A DNA stretch of 11,748 bases from Euryarchaeota archaeon UBA39 (GTDB lineage: Archaea; Thermoplasmatota; Poseidoniia; Poseidoniales; Thalassarchaeaceae). The DNA is taken from NCBI GenBank assembly GCA_002503045.1, contig DAQW01000071.1:1423-13170 (forward strand), written 5' to 3'. This document shows positions 1 through 6,155 of this stretch, piece by piece (the stretch's first letter is position 1; every line of letters begins with the position of its first letter). The position numbers were made by a program, and so were the translations under genes. The notes under the pieces are model-generated. The model searched no databases and was not told where the DNA came from. It worked only from the letters and a program-made list of their open reading frames with translations.

Positions 1-113
1 CAAGTAACTTCTGTAGCATCCCACTTTGAGAATACCAATGTACCGATTCCAGCGATTGGTACTGAAACATCAGCAGTTTCTTCTTGGACAACAGGTTCTT
101 GTTCTTCAGACAT
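1..113 (-). CDS. rpsG: Small ribosomal subunit protein S7 (uS7), N-terminal fragment
   Basis: Only the first 37 codons lie in the window; the gene runs off the left edge. The start ATG (111-113) is preceded by a strong AGGTGAT Shine-Dalgarno site. The first 20 or so residues are acidic and variable (starting MSEEQEPVV), followed by LVFSKWDATEVT, which matches the conserved start of archaeal S7 (typically LFGKWDxSEVxV). S7 nucleates assembly of the 30S head by binding the 3' domain of 16S rRNA. Its position directly after S12, with the S12 stop codon inside the S7 ribosome binding site, is the classic str-operon order and strongly supports the call despite the short fragment. Confidence 0.8.
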   Translation of the reverse strand, partial: MSEEQEPVVQEETADVSVPIAGIGTLVFSKWDATEVT

Positions 114-125
114 TTTATCACCTAA
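111..125 (-). promoter_or_regulatory. Stop/Shine-Dalgarno/start junction, rpsL to rpsG
   Basis: The minus strand reads TTAGGTGATAAAATG. The rpsL TAG stop (122-124) is inside the AGGTGAT ribosome binding site of rpsG, coupling the two ribosomal proteins. Confidence 0.65.
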
Positions 126-565
126 CGAACTGGTTTTTCCTTACGACCGCGAACCATTTCATCTAACGATACACCATTGACTTTGATTACCTTAAAACGA
201 ACTCCAGGTAGGTCTCCGTACGAACGACCCATACGACCACCAATACCTTCGACGAGAACTTCATCGTGTTCATCAATAAATGAAATAGCTCCATCGCCTG
301 GAGCAAAGGCAGTTAATTTGTTGCCTGAACCTTTCAAATTTATTTTAACTGCCTTACGAAGTCCAGAATTAGGTTGTTTCGCTTCGATATTGACTTTTTC
401 AGTTACAATACCTTTAGCTTGATGACTACCGCGCAATGGATCGTGCTTTAGAACTCCTCCAACTCGGGACTTTTTCTTCATGCGTCTACGGATGAGTCGG
501 TCTTTTTGCCTGAAGCGTTGACGGTCCGCTTTGATTTTTGATCCAGCGAACAGTCCACGTCCCAA
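122..565 (-). CDS. rpsL: Small ribosomal subunit protein S12 (uS12)
   Basis: A full-length archaeal S12 of 147 residues, the family's usual length. S12 sits at the decoding centre of the 30S subunit and helps monitor codon-anticodon pairing. Seen directly: the MGRGLFAGSK start, the conserved KQPNSGLRKAV loop, PGDGAISFIDEHDEVLVEGI in the core, and the C-terminal VRGRKEKPVR typical of archaeal and eukaryotic S12. The start codon is TTG (563-565). It is fixed by the conserved N-terminus and by a purine-rich Shine-Dalgarno stretch, GAGGTGAGAGG, just upstream. The TAG stop overlaps the ribosome binding site of rpsG, so the two are probably translated in a coupled way. It is transcribed away from the ubiD-like gene. 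Confidence 0.97.
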   Translation of the reverse strand: MGRGLFAGSKIKADRQRFRQKDRLIRRRMKKKSRVGGVLKHDPLRGSHQAKGIVTEKVNIEAKQPNSGLRKAVKINLKGSGNKLTAFAPGDGAISFIDEHDEVLVEGIGGRMGRSYGDLPGVRFKVIKVNGVSLDEMVRGRKEKPVR

Positions 566-568
566 GTA

Positions 569-579
569 CCTCTCACCTC
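569..579 (-). promoter_or_regulatory. Shine-Dalgarno region of rpsL
   Basis: On the minus strand this reads GAGGTGAGAGG, two overlapping anti-16S-type motifs a few bases before the TTG start of rpsL. The strong site plausibly compensates for the weak TTG initiator, and it is the main reason, with conserved residues, to accept that start. Confidence 0.7.
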
Positions 580-605
580 GCTATTGCAACTCGGCGACCA
601 GCCCT

Positions 606-614
606 CTGTATATG
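606..614 (-). promoter_or_regulatory. Candidate TATA box for rpsL-rpsG
   Basis: The minus strand reads CATATACAG here, centred about 46 bases upstream of the rpsL start. With the usual archaeal spacing of about 25 bases from TATA box to transcription start, the leader would be about 20 nt and would just contain the GAGGTGAGAGG ribosome binding site. No clear BRE was identified, so the call rests on spacing and composition. Confidence 0.45.
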
Positions 615-634
615 AGCGTGACGGGCAGGACTGT

Positions 635-642
635 CTAAATTA
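635..642 (+). promoter_or_regulatory. Candidate TATA-like element for the ubiD operon
   Basis: The plus strand reads CTAAATTA within the otherwise GC-richer divergent spacer, about 50 bases upstream of the chosen ATG at 693. A transcript starting about 25 bases further on would have a short leader. This is only an AT-rich match with suitable position. Confidence 0.3.
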
Positions 643-692
643 GCGCCCAAAATCATGGAAACTTGAAGGGCAATGTACTACCTCATAACTTC

Positions 693-1964
693 ATGTCGTT
701 CAGAGATCATGCTGCAATGAGTACGATTGTAAATGATTGTGTTTCAGTTAATCACGGATTAATGCAATCTTCTGCAAGTCTTCAACATCAGCCTGTATTG
801 TTTGACAATATATCTGAATGTCCAGGTCATCGGGCTAGTATGAATATACTAACTAGAGACCATTTGTGTAAAGTGTGGGAATTGACACCTGGAGAATTAA
901 TTGATACAATGGGTTGGGCTATGCAAAACCCAATTGATCCTGTTGTAATAGATTCCACACTGGCTGAATGTATGGAAAATACAATGGATAATGTAGATAT
1001 TACAACAATTCCTGTTCCATGGCATTATGAAGAAGATAGAGGGAGATATATGTCGGCATCTGTAATAATTGCCGAACGTAATGGACAGAGGAACATGAGT
1101 TTTCATCGACAATATGTCGCTGGTCCTGATCGTCTTGTTGCCAGATTAGTTCCCCGTCATCTTAGACAATTTACAGACGAAGCTCGTTCAGATAGTGAAA
1201 ATCTCAATATCGCAATAATAAATGGGGCTGATCCATGTGTTTTACTTGCTGCAGCAATGTCATTCAATGAACGAATTGATGAATTACGTGTTGCTGCTTC
1301 ATTACATCTGAAGATATATGGCAAACCACTTAGAGTTGTTCAATTGAGTAATGGTGTTCATGTTCCTGCTGATTGTGAATATGTAATGTCTGCACAAATT
1401 ACAGGTGAAGATGATGAAGAAGGTCCTTATGTAGATATTACTGGCACTGTTGATGATGTTCGACTACAACCTGTAATTAATATTCAAACGATTAATCATC
1501 GTAATTCTCCAATTTTCCACGCAATTTTACCTGCTGGAAAGGAACATAAAACATTGATGGGACTACCACGTGCACCCACTATCAAATCAGCTGTTTCAAA
1601 AGTAACCGAATGTACTGATGTGCACCTCAGTGAAGGTGGATGTGGTTGGTTATCATCCGTAGTATCAATTATTCCTAATGGTCCTGATGATTCAATTAAT
1701 GCTATCAAAGCTGCACTAGATGGGCATCGATCTATGAAAGCGGTTACAATTGTAAATGATGATATTCAGATCGATGACCCCATTAGAGTTGAATGGGCAA
1801 TGATGACACGATGGCAACCTGATACTGATACGATGATATTAAGCAATCAGAAGGGATCTAGTCTAGACCCATCTAGGAGTGAAGATGGACTAACATCTAA
1901 AGTCGGATTTGATGCTACTATACCATATGGTATAGATCCTGAACCATTTACATCAATTGAGTGA
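693..1964 (+). CDS. UbiD-family prenyl-FMN-dependent decarboxylase; probable archaeal trans-anhydromevalonate-phosphate decarboxylase type
   Basis: A 423-residue UbiD-family (de)carboxylase, full length for archaeal members. These enzymes use prenylated FMN to decarboxylate alpha,beta-unsaturated acids. Visible signatures: SFRDHAAMS at the start, IPVPWHYEEDRGRYM (106-120), RNMSFHRQ (133-140), PRHLRQ (154-159), IDELRVAA (196-202), the EGPYVDITG loop (243-251), INHRNSPIFHA (267-277) and KGSSLDPS near 387-394. By alignment from memory to Aspergillus Fdc1, the metal/cofactor ligands are N134, H156 and E198 and the catalytic E-R-E network is E243, R139 and D248. The last acid is Asp, as in many UbiD proteins. 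The GPYVDITG form and the LPAGKEHKTLMGLPR segment resemble the archaeal group that includes the modified-mevalonate-pathway enzyme; the substrate is inferred. ATG 693 was chosen because SFRDH matches the family start; a TTG at 663 and an ATG at 717 are alternatives. Confidence 0.88.
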   Translation: MSFRDHAAMSTIVNDCVSVNHGLMQSSASLQHQPVLFDNISECPGHRASMNILTRDHLCKVWELTPGELIDTMGWAMQNPIDPVVIDSTLAECMENTMDNVDITTIPVPWHYEEDRGRYMSASVIIAERNGQRNMSFHRQYVAGPDRLVARLVPRHLRQFTDEARSDSENLNIAIINGADPCVLLAAAMSFNERIDELRVAASLHLKIYGKPLRVVQLSNGVHVPADCEYVMSAQITGEDDEEGPYVDITGTVDDVRLQPVINIQTINHRNSPIFHAILPAGKEHKTLMGLPRAPTIKSAVSKVTECTDVHLSEGGCGWLSSVVSIIPNGPDDSINAIKAALDGHRSMKAVTIVNDDIQIDDPIRVEWAMMTRWQPDTDTMILSNQKGSSLDPSRSEDGLTSKVGFDATIPYGIDPEPFTSIE

Positions 1965-1972
1965 GGAATACA

Positions 1973-2968
1973 ATGACAAATAGGACACAAGCACGTCTGC
2001 AACATCCTCGCAGAAGTTTAGGTAATCGACATCGTGCTCAGGCGATCAAATTTCTAAAAATCGCAACTAAAGATAGTGTTAATCGATTAAAAAATCTTAA
2101 TTGGGCTGAACAATCTTCTAGGCAATCAGTATTACACGATTTCACAAATGAGGCGAATTGGAGACAATTAATCGAAATCAAGGTACTTCTTACTGATGAA
2201 ATAGGGATACGAGCCGTACTAGAGGATTTATTCATCATCTTAGGTCGTAATCCAGAACGAACAAATATTTTGACTGGTATAGATCTAATATCTCATGGTA
2301 AAGATTTACTTGAAGCAGCATTTGTAGTAGACCCATTAGACCCGGATAATTGGTATAACAATATAGGGTGTAATAAAGAAAAATTTTCTGAATTTATTAA
2401 GCGATTTCATTCCTTAGATCTTAGAGACCCCCGTGCAAATATTGTTTTTGGAAGAAGAATAGAAAAATTGTTTGACAATGGACGTCATGATGAATTTATT
2501 CCATTGGCAAGAACCATTGTTGCACAAAGACCACAGAATCATGAAGCTTGGACAGGATTAGGAAGATTGCATGAACGACGAAATGAATTTGATGAGGCAT
2601 GGTTATGTTACGATCAGGCTCAGTCACATTTTCCCAGTAAGCCAGTCAGAGAAGAGTATAGGTTACGCATGGATGCCCGATTAGATGGAAAAAAGATCCC
2701 GTGGAAACCCCCTGATATATCTAGCAGAACTATTTTTCTTGATAGAATGTATAAACTTTCTAAACCTGTTGAAATTAATGACCCCGATTCAATTGCCAAG
2801 ATTGATGATGAATCATTAATTGTTGACGATGAACAAATTCTAATTCAATTATTGACTAATGGAGACACTCAATCAGCATTATTCTTGTCTCGAAGACTCA
2901 TTGCAAATGGTGAAGAATGGGCTCAAAAATACTACGACACTGCAATGAAAGAGTTGAGTTCAACATGA
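1973..2968 (+). CDS. TPR-containing helical protein of unknown function
   Basis: A 331-residue soluble, mainly helical protein with no signal peptide or membrane segment. One tetratricopeptide repeat is clear at about 190-222 (AWTGLGRLHERRNEFDEAW, then LCYDQA and a proline near 221), preceded by a weaker repeat at about 155-188. The N-terminal 40 residues are basic (many R and K), which could favour nucleic-acid or ribosome contact, but that is speculation. The C-terminal part (about 260-331) is acidic and then helical and may hold another degenerate repeat. The ATG at 1973 has a GTGAGG Shine-Dalgarno-like stretch that overlaps the ubiD stop codon; a GTG at 1961 is less likely. It lies 8 bases after the ubiD-like gene and overlaps the Nudix gene by ATGA, so the three appear to be one operon. 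TPR proteins usually act as protein-binding scaffolds; the partner is unknown. Confidence 0.75.
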   Translation: MTNRTQARLQHPRRSLGNRHRAQAIKFLKIATKDSVNRLKNLNWAEQSSRQSVLHDFTNEANWRQLIEIKVLLTDEIGIRAVLEDLFIILGRNPERTNILTGIDLISHGKDLLEAAFVVDPLDPDNWYNNIGCNKEKFSEFIKRFHSLDLRDPRANIVFGRRIEKLFDNGRHDEFIPLARTIVAQRPQNHEAWTGLGRLHERRNEFDEAWLCYDQAQSHFPSKPVREEYRLRMDARLDGKKIPWKPPDISSRTIFLDRMYKLSKPVEINDPDSIAKIDDESLIVDDEQILIQLLTNGDTQSALFLSRRLIANGEEWAQKYYDTAMKELSST

Positions 2969-3369
2969 CATGGGTTGTAATTTGGACAACACCTTTTGAT
3001 GAACGTCCTCAGTCCTTGGACTCTGATGCATCATGGATAATGGTTAGGCATCATGATAGAGGATGGGAACTCCCAGGTGGTAAAATACAGAATCGAGAAA
3101 CTGTTGAACAAGCAGCAATAAGAGAGTTATACGAAGAAACTGGATTACAAGGAGAATTAATGGGTTTAAATTCTAATTTAATTGATGGAGGTCATGTTGC
3201 ATGGATTTCTGTGCCCATTTCTGCTAATCCTATTTCATGGAAATCTAATGATGAATCAATAGACGAAGTAGGATGGTGTTTGACTCCTCCAGAGAATATA
3301 CATTGGGGAATTGATGAACTGAATGTTATAGCTAATTATTGGAGTAAATTTGCAACTTCATTATCTTGA
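2965..3369 (+). CDS. Nudix hydrolase
   Basis: A 134-residue Nudix-fold hydrolase, a common length for single-domain members. The Nudix box GX5EX7REUXEEXGU is intact: G39, E45, R53-E54, E57-E58 and G60 (seen as ELPGGK, then RETVEQAAIRELYEETGL). The three catalytic glutamates that bind Mg2+ are present. Such enzymes cleave nucleoside diphosphates linked to another moiety X; nothing in the rest of the sequence identifies the substrate, so house-cleaning of damaged nucleotides or hydrolysis of a prenyl- or sugar-linked diphosphate are equally open. The ATG at 2965 overlaps the preceding stop codon as ATGA, implying coupled translation. The 3' end overlaps the convergent gene ending at 3336 by 34 bases. 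Confidence 0.9.
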   Translation: MTWVVIWTTPFDERPQSLDSDASWIMVRHHDRGWELPGGKIQNRETVEQAAIRELYEETGLQGELMGLNSNLIDGGHVAWISVPISANPISWKSNDESIDEVGWCLTPPENIHWGIDELNVIANYWSKFATSLS

Positions 3370-4226
3370 ATTAATCCTATATTATTAATCAACACTTCTG
3401 GATATGGCAAATTAAGAATGTTATATGATTCAATAATTAGTGATAAATCAGGTCTATTTTCTCCAGAAATATCGACAATAGATCTTGGGGTTAACCATTT
3501 TAATGCTAGTAGTAAATCATCTGGATGAATAGAAGCATCGGATTTTTTCGATCGGGGTTTAGGTACAGCATCCTCAACTTGTTTGTCTAACCTAACCGTA
3601 GAAGATTGAACATCTGATAATCCTAAATCAATTACATGTAAACACGAAACTTCAGCAATTGCATCCAAGCCAGTAGATATTGAAATTTTCCAAGATGACC
3701 AATAATGCCGTAATGATCCCTCGAAATCCTCGAGTTCGGCATGTATCGAAGCCACACGTTGACGAGATATCGCAACAATTTCTGGGGAATGAGAAGATGT
3801 TCTCGCAATTTCAGAATGGGTTGCCAGTGACATCACTATCTCAGATTGTTGACGATGCCAAGCTGCTACATTTAGTATAGCAATTCCATGTTCATCGGAT
3901 CCTTCAGCAATTGCGCCTAATCTATCCATAGACCATCGAAGATCTGCTCCACCTTCTGTAATTTCACCTATTGATGATCTTGCAAGTCCCCTCATCATCT
4001 TGGCTCTTGCCTCTAAAATTGGATTCCTTGTTTTTGGGCTCCTAACTACACTAATACATGATTCCAGAGATTGTAATGAAGAGTCAATATCTGATTGTGC
4101 AATTGAAATTAATGATTTAACAAATAATCGAGAGCCTTCATTCATTTCTGTTAATAATGTATTAGCTAATTCATAATCTTGTGAGTTAATTGCCATTTCA
4201 GCTTGTTCAATGATTTCATTTGTCAC
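3336..4226 (-). CDS. Unrecognised helical-repeat (TPR-like) protein, last gene of the exosome superoperon
   Basis: I do not recognise this 296-residue protein. It is rich in alanine, serine and leucine helices with spacing like degenerate TPRs (for example AEMAINSQDYELANTLLTEM near the N-terminus, then pairs of helices to about residue 190). A basic, proline-containing linker (PKPRSKKSD, about 215-223) leads to a C-terminal region with DDLLLALKWLTPRS. There is no signal peptide, membrane helix or enzyme motif. The start is taken as GTG at 4224-4226, because AGGTGAT lies at the right spacing and the DHH gene's TGA stop is inside it; a GTG at 4280 would extend it 18 residues into the DHH gene without a visible ribosome binding site. 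It follows the DHH gene directly and is probably co-transcribed with it. A scaffold role is the most that can be said. Confidence 0.75.
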   Translation of the reverse strand: MTNEIIEQAEMAINSQDYELANTLLTEMNEGSRLFVKSLISIAQSDIDSSLQSLESCISVVRSPKTRNPILEARAKMMRGLARSSIGEITEGGADLRWSMDRLGAIAEGSDEHGIAILNVAAWHRQQSEIVMSLATHSEIARTSSHSPEIVAISRQRVASIHAELEDFEGSLRHYWSSWKISISTGLDAIAEVSCLHVIDLGLSDVQSSTVRLDKQVEDAVPKPRSKKSDASIHPDDLLLALKWLTPRSIVDISGENRPDLSLIIESYNILNLPYPEVLINNIGLIQDNEVANLLQ

Positions 4227-4238
4227 GTAATCACCTAA
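4224..4238 (-). promoter_or_regulatory. Stop/Shine-Dalgarno/start junction, DHH gene to helical-repeat gene
   Basis: The minus strand reads TTAGGTGATTACGTG. The TGA stop of the DHH gene (4231-4233) lies within AGGTGAT, and the GTG start of the next gene follows at ordinary spacing. This decides the start of the downstream gene and matches three other junctions in the window. Confidence 0.65.
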
Positions 4239-5208
4239 TTGCTGAAATTCTTGAAAGTATTGATGAGATTGCTTCGACACGATCTACTTCAGTTGTCCAA
4301 CCCGCTGCCCCAGCATGCCCTCCACCTTGACCACCTAAAGATTCGGCTAATGAAGATAAAATATGACCCATGTCTAATCCATTATCGACAGCACGATGAC
4401 TAGCTCGAGTCGTTAATCTAATGCCTTCGACTTTCGAATTTGTTACAATAGATGCATCAGCCCCAGCATGAATAAGAGAACCTGCTACAATACCCTCATG
4501 AGTACTACATGATGTAATAGCAACTACAAAATCTCCAGCTTTTTCTACTTCTACTTTTGATAATGATCTTAATGTTGCAATTCTTACTGATCTTCCTAAT
4601 CCAGAAGTTCTTAACAAATCTAAAACATCTCCATGTTTGATATCTTCTCCCAACATGATTGATGCTGCATTCAATGCATTCGAATCTGCATGTCTATAAT
4701 GTCCAGTGTCAGTAATCAATCCTGTTAGCAAGATTTTTCTCATTTTAACATCCAATGTTTCAATTCGATATTCTCGTATATATTCGAATATAATTTGAGT
4801 AGTGGAACACATGCCGATATTAATGTGTATATCTTCTTCAGATATTTCCCAATCGTTAGATGTATGAGCATGATGATCAATAACACATATTGGAATCCCT
4901 TCAGGCAAATTAAATCCAATTTGCTCGGGACCTCCAGAGTCAACGATAATAATTCCAGAAGTAGTTCTAGGCATTGCCACTCGATTAGGGTCCATGCGTG
5001 AAAATTCATATCCGAGTTCGTCAATTACTTCACGAGCTACTTTAGATACATGTAAACCCATAGGTCTAGACGATTGTCCAATAGATTGTGAAAGCGCACA
5101 AGCACTAGCAATCGTATCCATATCCCCATTTTTATGAGTCACTATTGGTACTACGCCACTGCTAATCTTATCTTCGATCCATTGATGAAGATCAGACATT
5201 GATGACAT
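4231..5208 (-). CDS. DHH/DHHA1-family phosphoesterase (NrnA/RecJ-like)
   Basis: A 325-residue two-domain phosphoesterase. The DHH domain carries the expected metal-binding motifs: THKNGDMDTIAS (24-35, D29 and D31), IIIVDSGG (86-93, D90), VIDHHAHTSNDW (109-120, with the name-giving D111-H112-H113) and LITDTGHYRH (164-173, D167). The C-terminal DHHA1 domain has the nucleotide-binding GGQGGGHAGAAG (292-303). Members hydrolyse short oligonucleotides, cyclic dinucleotides or single-stranded nucleic acid using Mn2+; the compact size fits an NrnA-like nano-RNase or pAp-phosphatase rather than full RecJ. Its place in the exosome superoperon suggests it finishes RNA decay by removing short oligomers, which is inference. 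The ATG has a perfect AGGTGAT site upstream. DHH proteins are known neighbours of prefoldin and Pcc1 in archaea. Confidence 0.9.
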   Translation of the reverse strand: MSSMSDLHQWIEDKISSGVVPIVTHKNGDMDTIASACALSQSIGQSSRPMGLHVSKVAREVIDELGYEFSRMDPNRVAMPRTTSGIIIVDSGGPEQIGFNLPEGIPICVIDHHAHTSNDWEISEEDIHINIGMCSTTQIIFEYIREYRIETLDVKMRKILLTGLITDTGHYRHADSNALNAASIMLGEDIKHGDVLDLLRTSGLGRSVRIATLRSLSKVEVEKAGDFVVAITSCSTHEGIVAGSLIHAGADASIVTNSKVEGIRLTTRASHRAVDNGLDMGHILSSLAESLGGQGGGHAGAAGWTTEVDRVEAISSILSRISAIR

Positions 5209-5220
5209 TTAATCACCTAA
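5206..5220 (-). promoter_or_regulatory. Shine-Dalgarno/start junction of the DHH gene
   Basis: The minus strand reads TTAGGTGATTAAATG directly after the prefoldin TAA stop. It is identical over 15 bases to the junction before rpl37ae at 6141-6155. Confidence 0.65.
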
Positions 5221-5544
5221 TTACGACTCAAAAGAATCGATGGCTTGCTCGTATAATTCTCTAATCTCTTTTTCAGATTGTTGAATTTTTTCCAAATGCT
5301 CTGAAAGTGTTTTCATACTGGATTCTAGTTCCTCCTTCAATACATTCCTATCTTCTACCTCAAGGAGCAGTGGGCCAATCTGACGATATACTGGCCGATC
5401 ACTACTTTGTATTTCTAGAGCATTAATTGTTGCTTGAATTTCTCTCATTTGTGTATCGACAGTTTGTACTTGTTGCATTGCATTCTGTAGTTGACCTGCT
5501 AACATCTGAATTCTTTCTCTTGGGTCTGCCATGTCATCACTCAT
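5221..5544 (-). CDS. pfdB: Prefoldin beta subunit
   Basis: A 107-residue protein made almost entirely of two long coiled-coil helices joined by a short central hairpin region, the prefoldin beta layout (usual length 110-125). Seen: the first helix with IQMLAGQLQNAMQQVQTVD, the central conserved DRPVYRQIGPLLLEVE (53-68; VYRxxGxxLLxV is the beta-subunit signature), then the second helix with ELESSMKTLSEHLEKIQQSE. Prefoldin is a hexamer of two alpha and four beta subunits that captures unfolded proteins and passes them to the thermosome in the cytoplasm. The ATG at 5544 overlaps the end of the pcc1-like gene by 8 bases; an ATG at 5532 is a possible alternative start. Prefoldin beta next to Pcc1 is a recurring archaeal arrangement. 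Confidence 0.92.
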   Translation of the reverse strand: MSDDMADPRERIQMLAGQLQNAMQQVQTVDTQMREIQATINALEIQSSDRPVYRQIGPLLLEVEDRNVLKEELESSMKTLSEHLEKIQQSEKEIRELYEQAIDSFES

Positions 5545-5779
5545 CCTTTACCAATTGATTCCCACTCATCAACGCTTCCTCAGCACCAATTAATGATCGC
5601 ATCATTGTATTCCAACGTGCGCGAATATCTACTGTAGTATTGGCTGATATCGAACAAGTCAAATTATGTTGATTTGATTTTGCACCAAATGGTTCAGTAG
5701 CCAATGAATCTCTAAGTGAATCTGATTGATTAGAAATTATGAGGACCTTGATGGCCCTCAAATCACTCTTCTGAGTCAT
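5537..5779 (-). CDS. pcc1: KEOPS complex Pcc1-like subunit
   Basis: An 80-residue protein of the size and pattern of archaeal Pcc1 (usually 75-90). Pcc1 is the dimerising subunit of KEOPS, which makes N6-threonylcarbamoyladenosine in tRNA; it binds Kae1 and contributes to tRNA binding. The best match is the segment TTVDIRARWNTMMRSLIGAEEAL (split here as TTVDIRARWN and TMMRSLIGAEEAL, 48-70), corresponding to the family's 'D-x-x-x-hRAxxNSxLRxhxxxE' helix; the N-terminal strand is RAIKVLIISN. Overall divergence is high. The chosen ATG overlaps the L37Ae reading frame by 17 bases; a TTG seven codons later is an alternative. Position between L37Ae and prefoldin beta is where Pcc1 is found in other archaea and adds considerable weight. 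Confidence 0.75.
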   Translation of the reverse strand: MTQKSDLRAIKVLIISNQSDSLRDSLATEPFGAKSNQHNLTCSISANTTVDIRARWNTMMRSLIGAEEALMSGNQLVKDE

Positions 5780-6143
5780 CAGAAGCAGACACCTCTTCAG
5801 TATCCTTATTCTGTAATGATTTCTCATATTCCATTGCACGTGACTGAGCAATTACAGCCATGTCTGTGGATGTTGCTCCGTCAGAACCTCTACGCAGAAC
5901 CCGATGGTTCGCCTCACTTGCTCGAGTGTATGGCTCCCATACCCCGCCTGCAAATGTATGTCCACATTTTTTACAGTGCCAAATCCCTGCTGCTTTACGT
6001 GTAACTTTCTGATATTGACAAGTTGGACAAGTATATTTTCGCTTGAGTCTAGATAATGCATTACCTGCACGCTGTCTTACACTCACACCATATCTTGAAC
6101 CATAACGTGCTGTTGCACCAGTCTTTTGAGTTCTCTTAGCCAT
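5763..6143 (-). CDS. rpl37ae: Large ribosomal subunit protein L37Ae (eL43) with C-terminal extension
   Basis: A zinc-ribbon ribosomal protein of the 50S subunit, bound to 23S rRNA. The N-terminal half matches the family: KTGATARYGSRYGVSVRQR, then C39-x2-C42 (CPTC) and C57-x2-C60 (CKKC), the four zinc ligands, with IWHCKKCGHTFAGGVWEP after. Most archaeal members are about 70-95 residues, but this one has 126: the extra roughly 40 residues after RVLRRG are less basic and end in an acidic run (EEVSASDDSEE). The start is supported by an AGGTGAT ribosome binding site that contains the rrp42 stop. In many archaea this gene is followed by rpoP; here the Pcc1-like gene follows directly. Confidence 0.93.
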   Translation of the reverse strand: MAKRTQKTGATARYGSRYGVSVRQRAGNALSRLKRKYTCPTCQYQKVTRKAAGIWHCKKCGHTFAGGVWEPYTRASEANHRVLRRGSDGATSTDMAVIAQSRAMEYEKSLQNKDTEEVSASDDSEE

Positions 6144-6155
6144 TTAATCACCTAA
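6141..6155 (-). promoter_or_regulatory. Stop/Shine-Dalgarno/start junction, rrp42 to rpl37ae
   Basis: The minus strand reads TTAGGTGATTAAATG. The TAG stop of rrp42 is inside it, AGGTGAT serves as the ribosome binding site and ATG starts rpl37ae. A ribosome ending rrp42 would cover the next start, so coupling is likely. Confidence 0.65.

Noticed and set aside
663..692. TTG start that would add ten residues to the UbiD-family protein
   Set aside because: The added residues do not resemble the family, while ATG 693 begins with the SFRDH segment seen at family starts.
2917..2964. Upstream extension of the Nudix protein inside the TPR gene
   Set aside because: ATG 2965 forms an ATGA overlap with the preceding stop and begins with the first beta strand of the fold (TWVVIW), so the extra 16 residues are unlikely.
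5537..5851. Longer 104-residue reading of the Pcc1-like gene
   Set aside because: The first 24 residues lie inside the L37Ae coding sequence and look like frame-shifted L37Ae DNA; the 80-residue form is the usual Pcc1 length.
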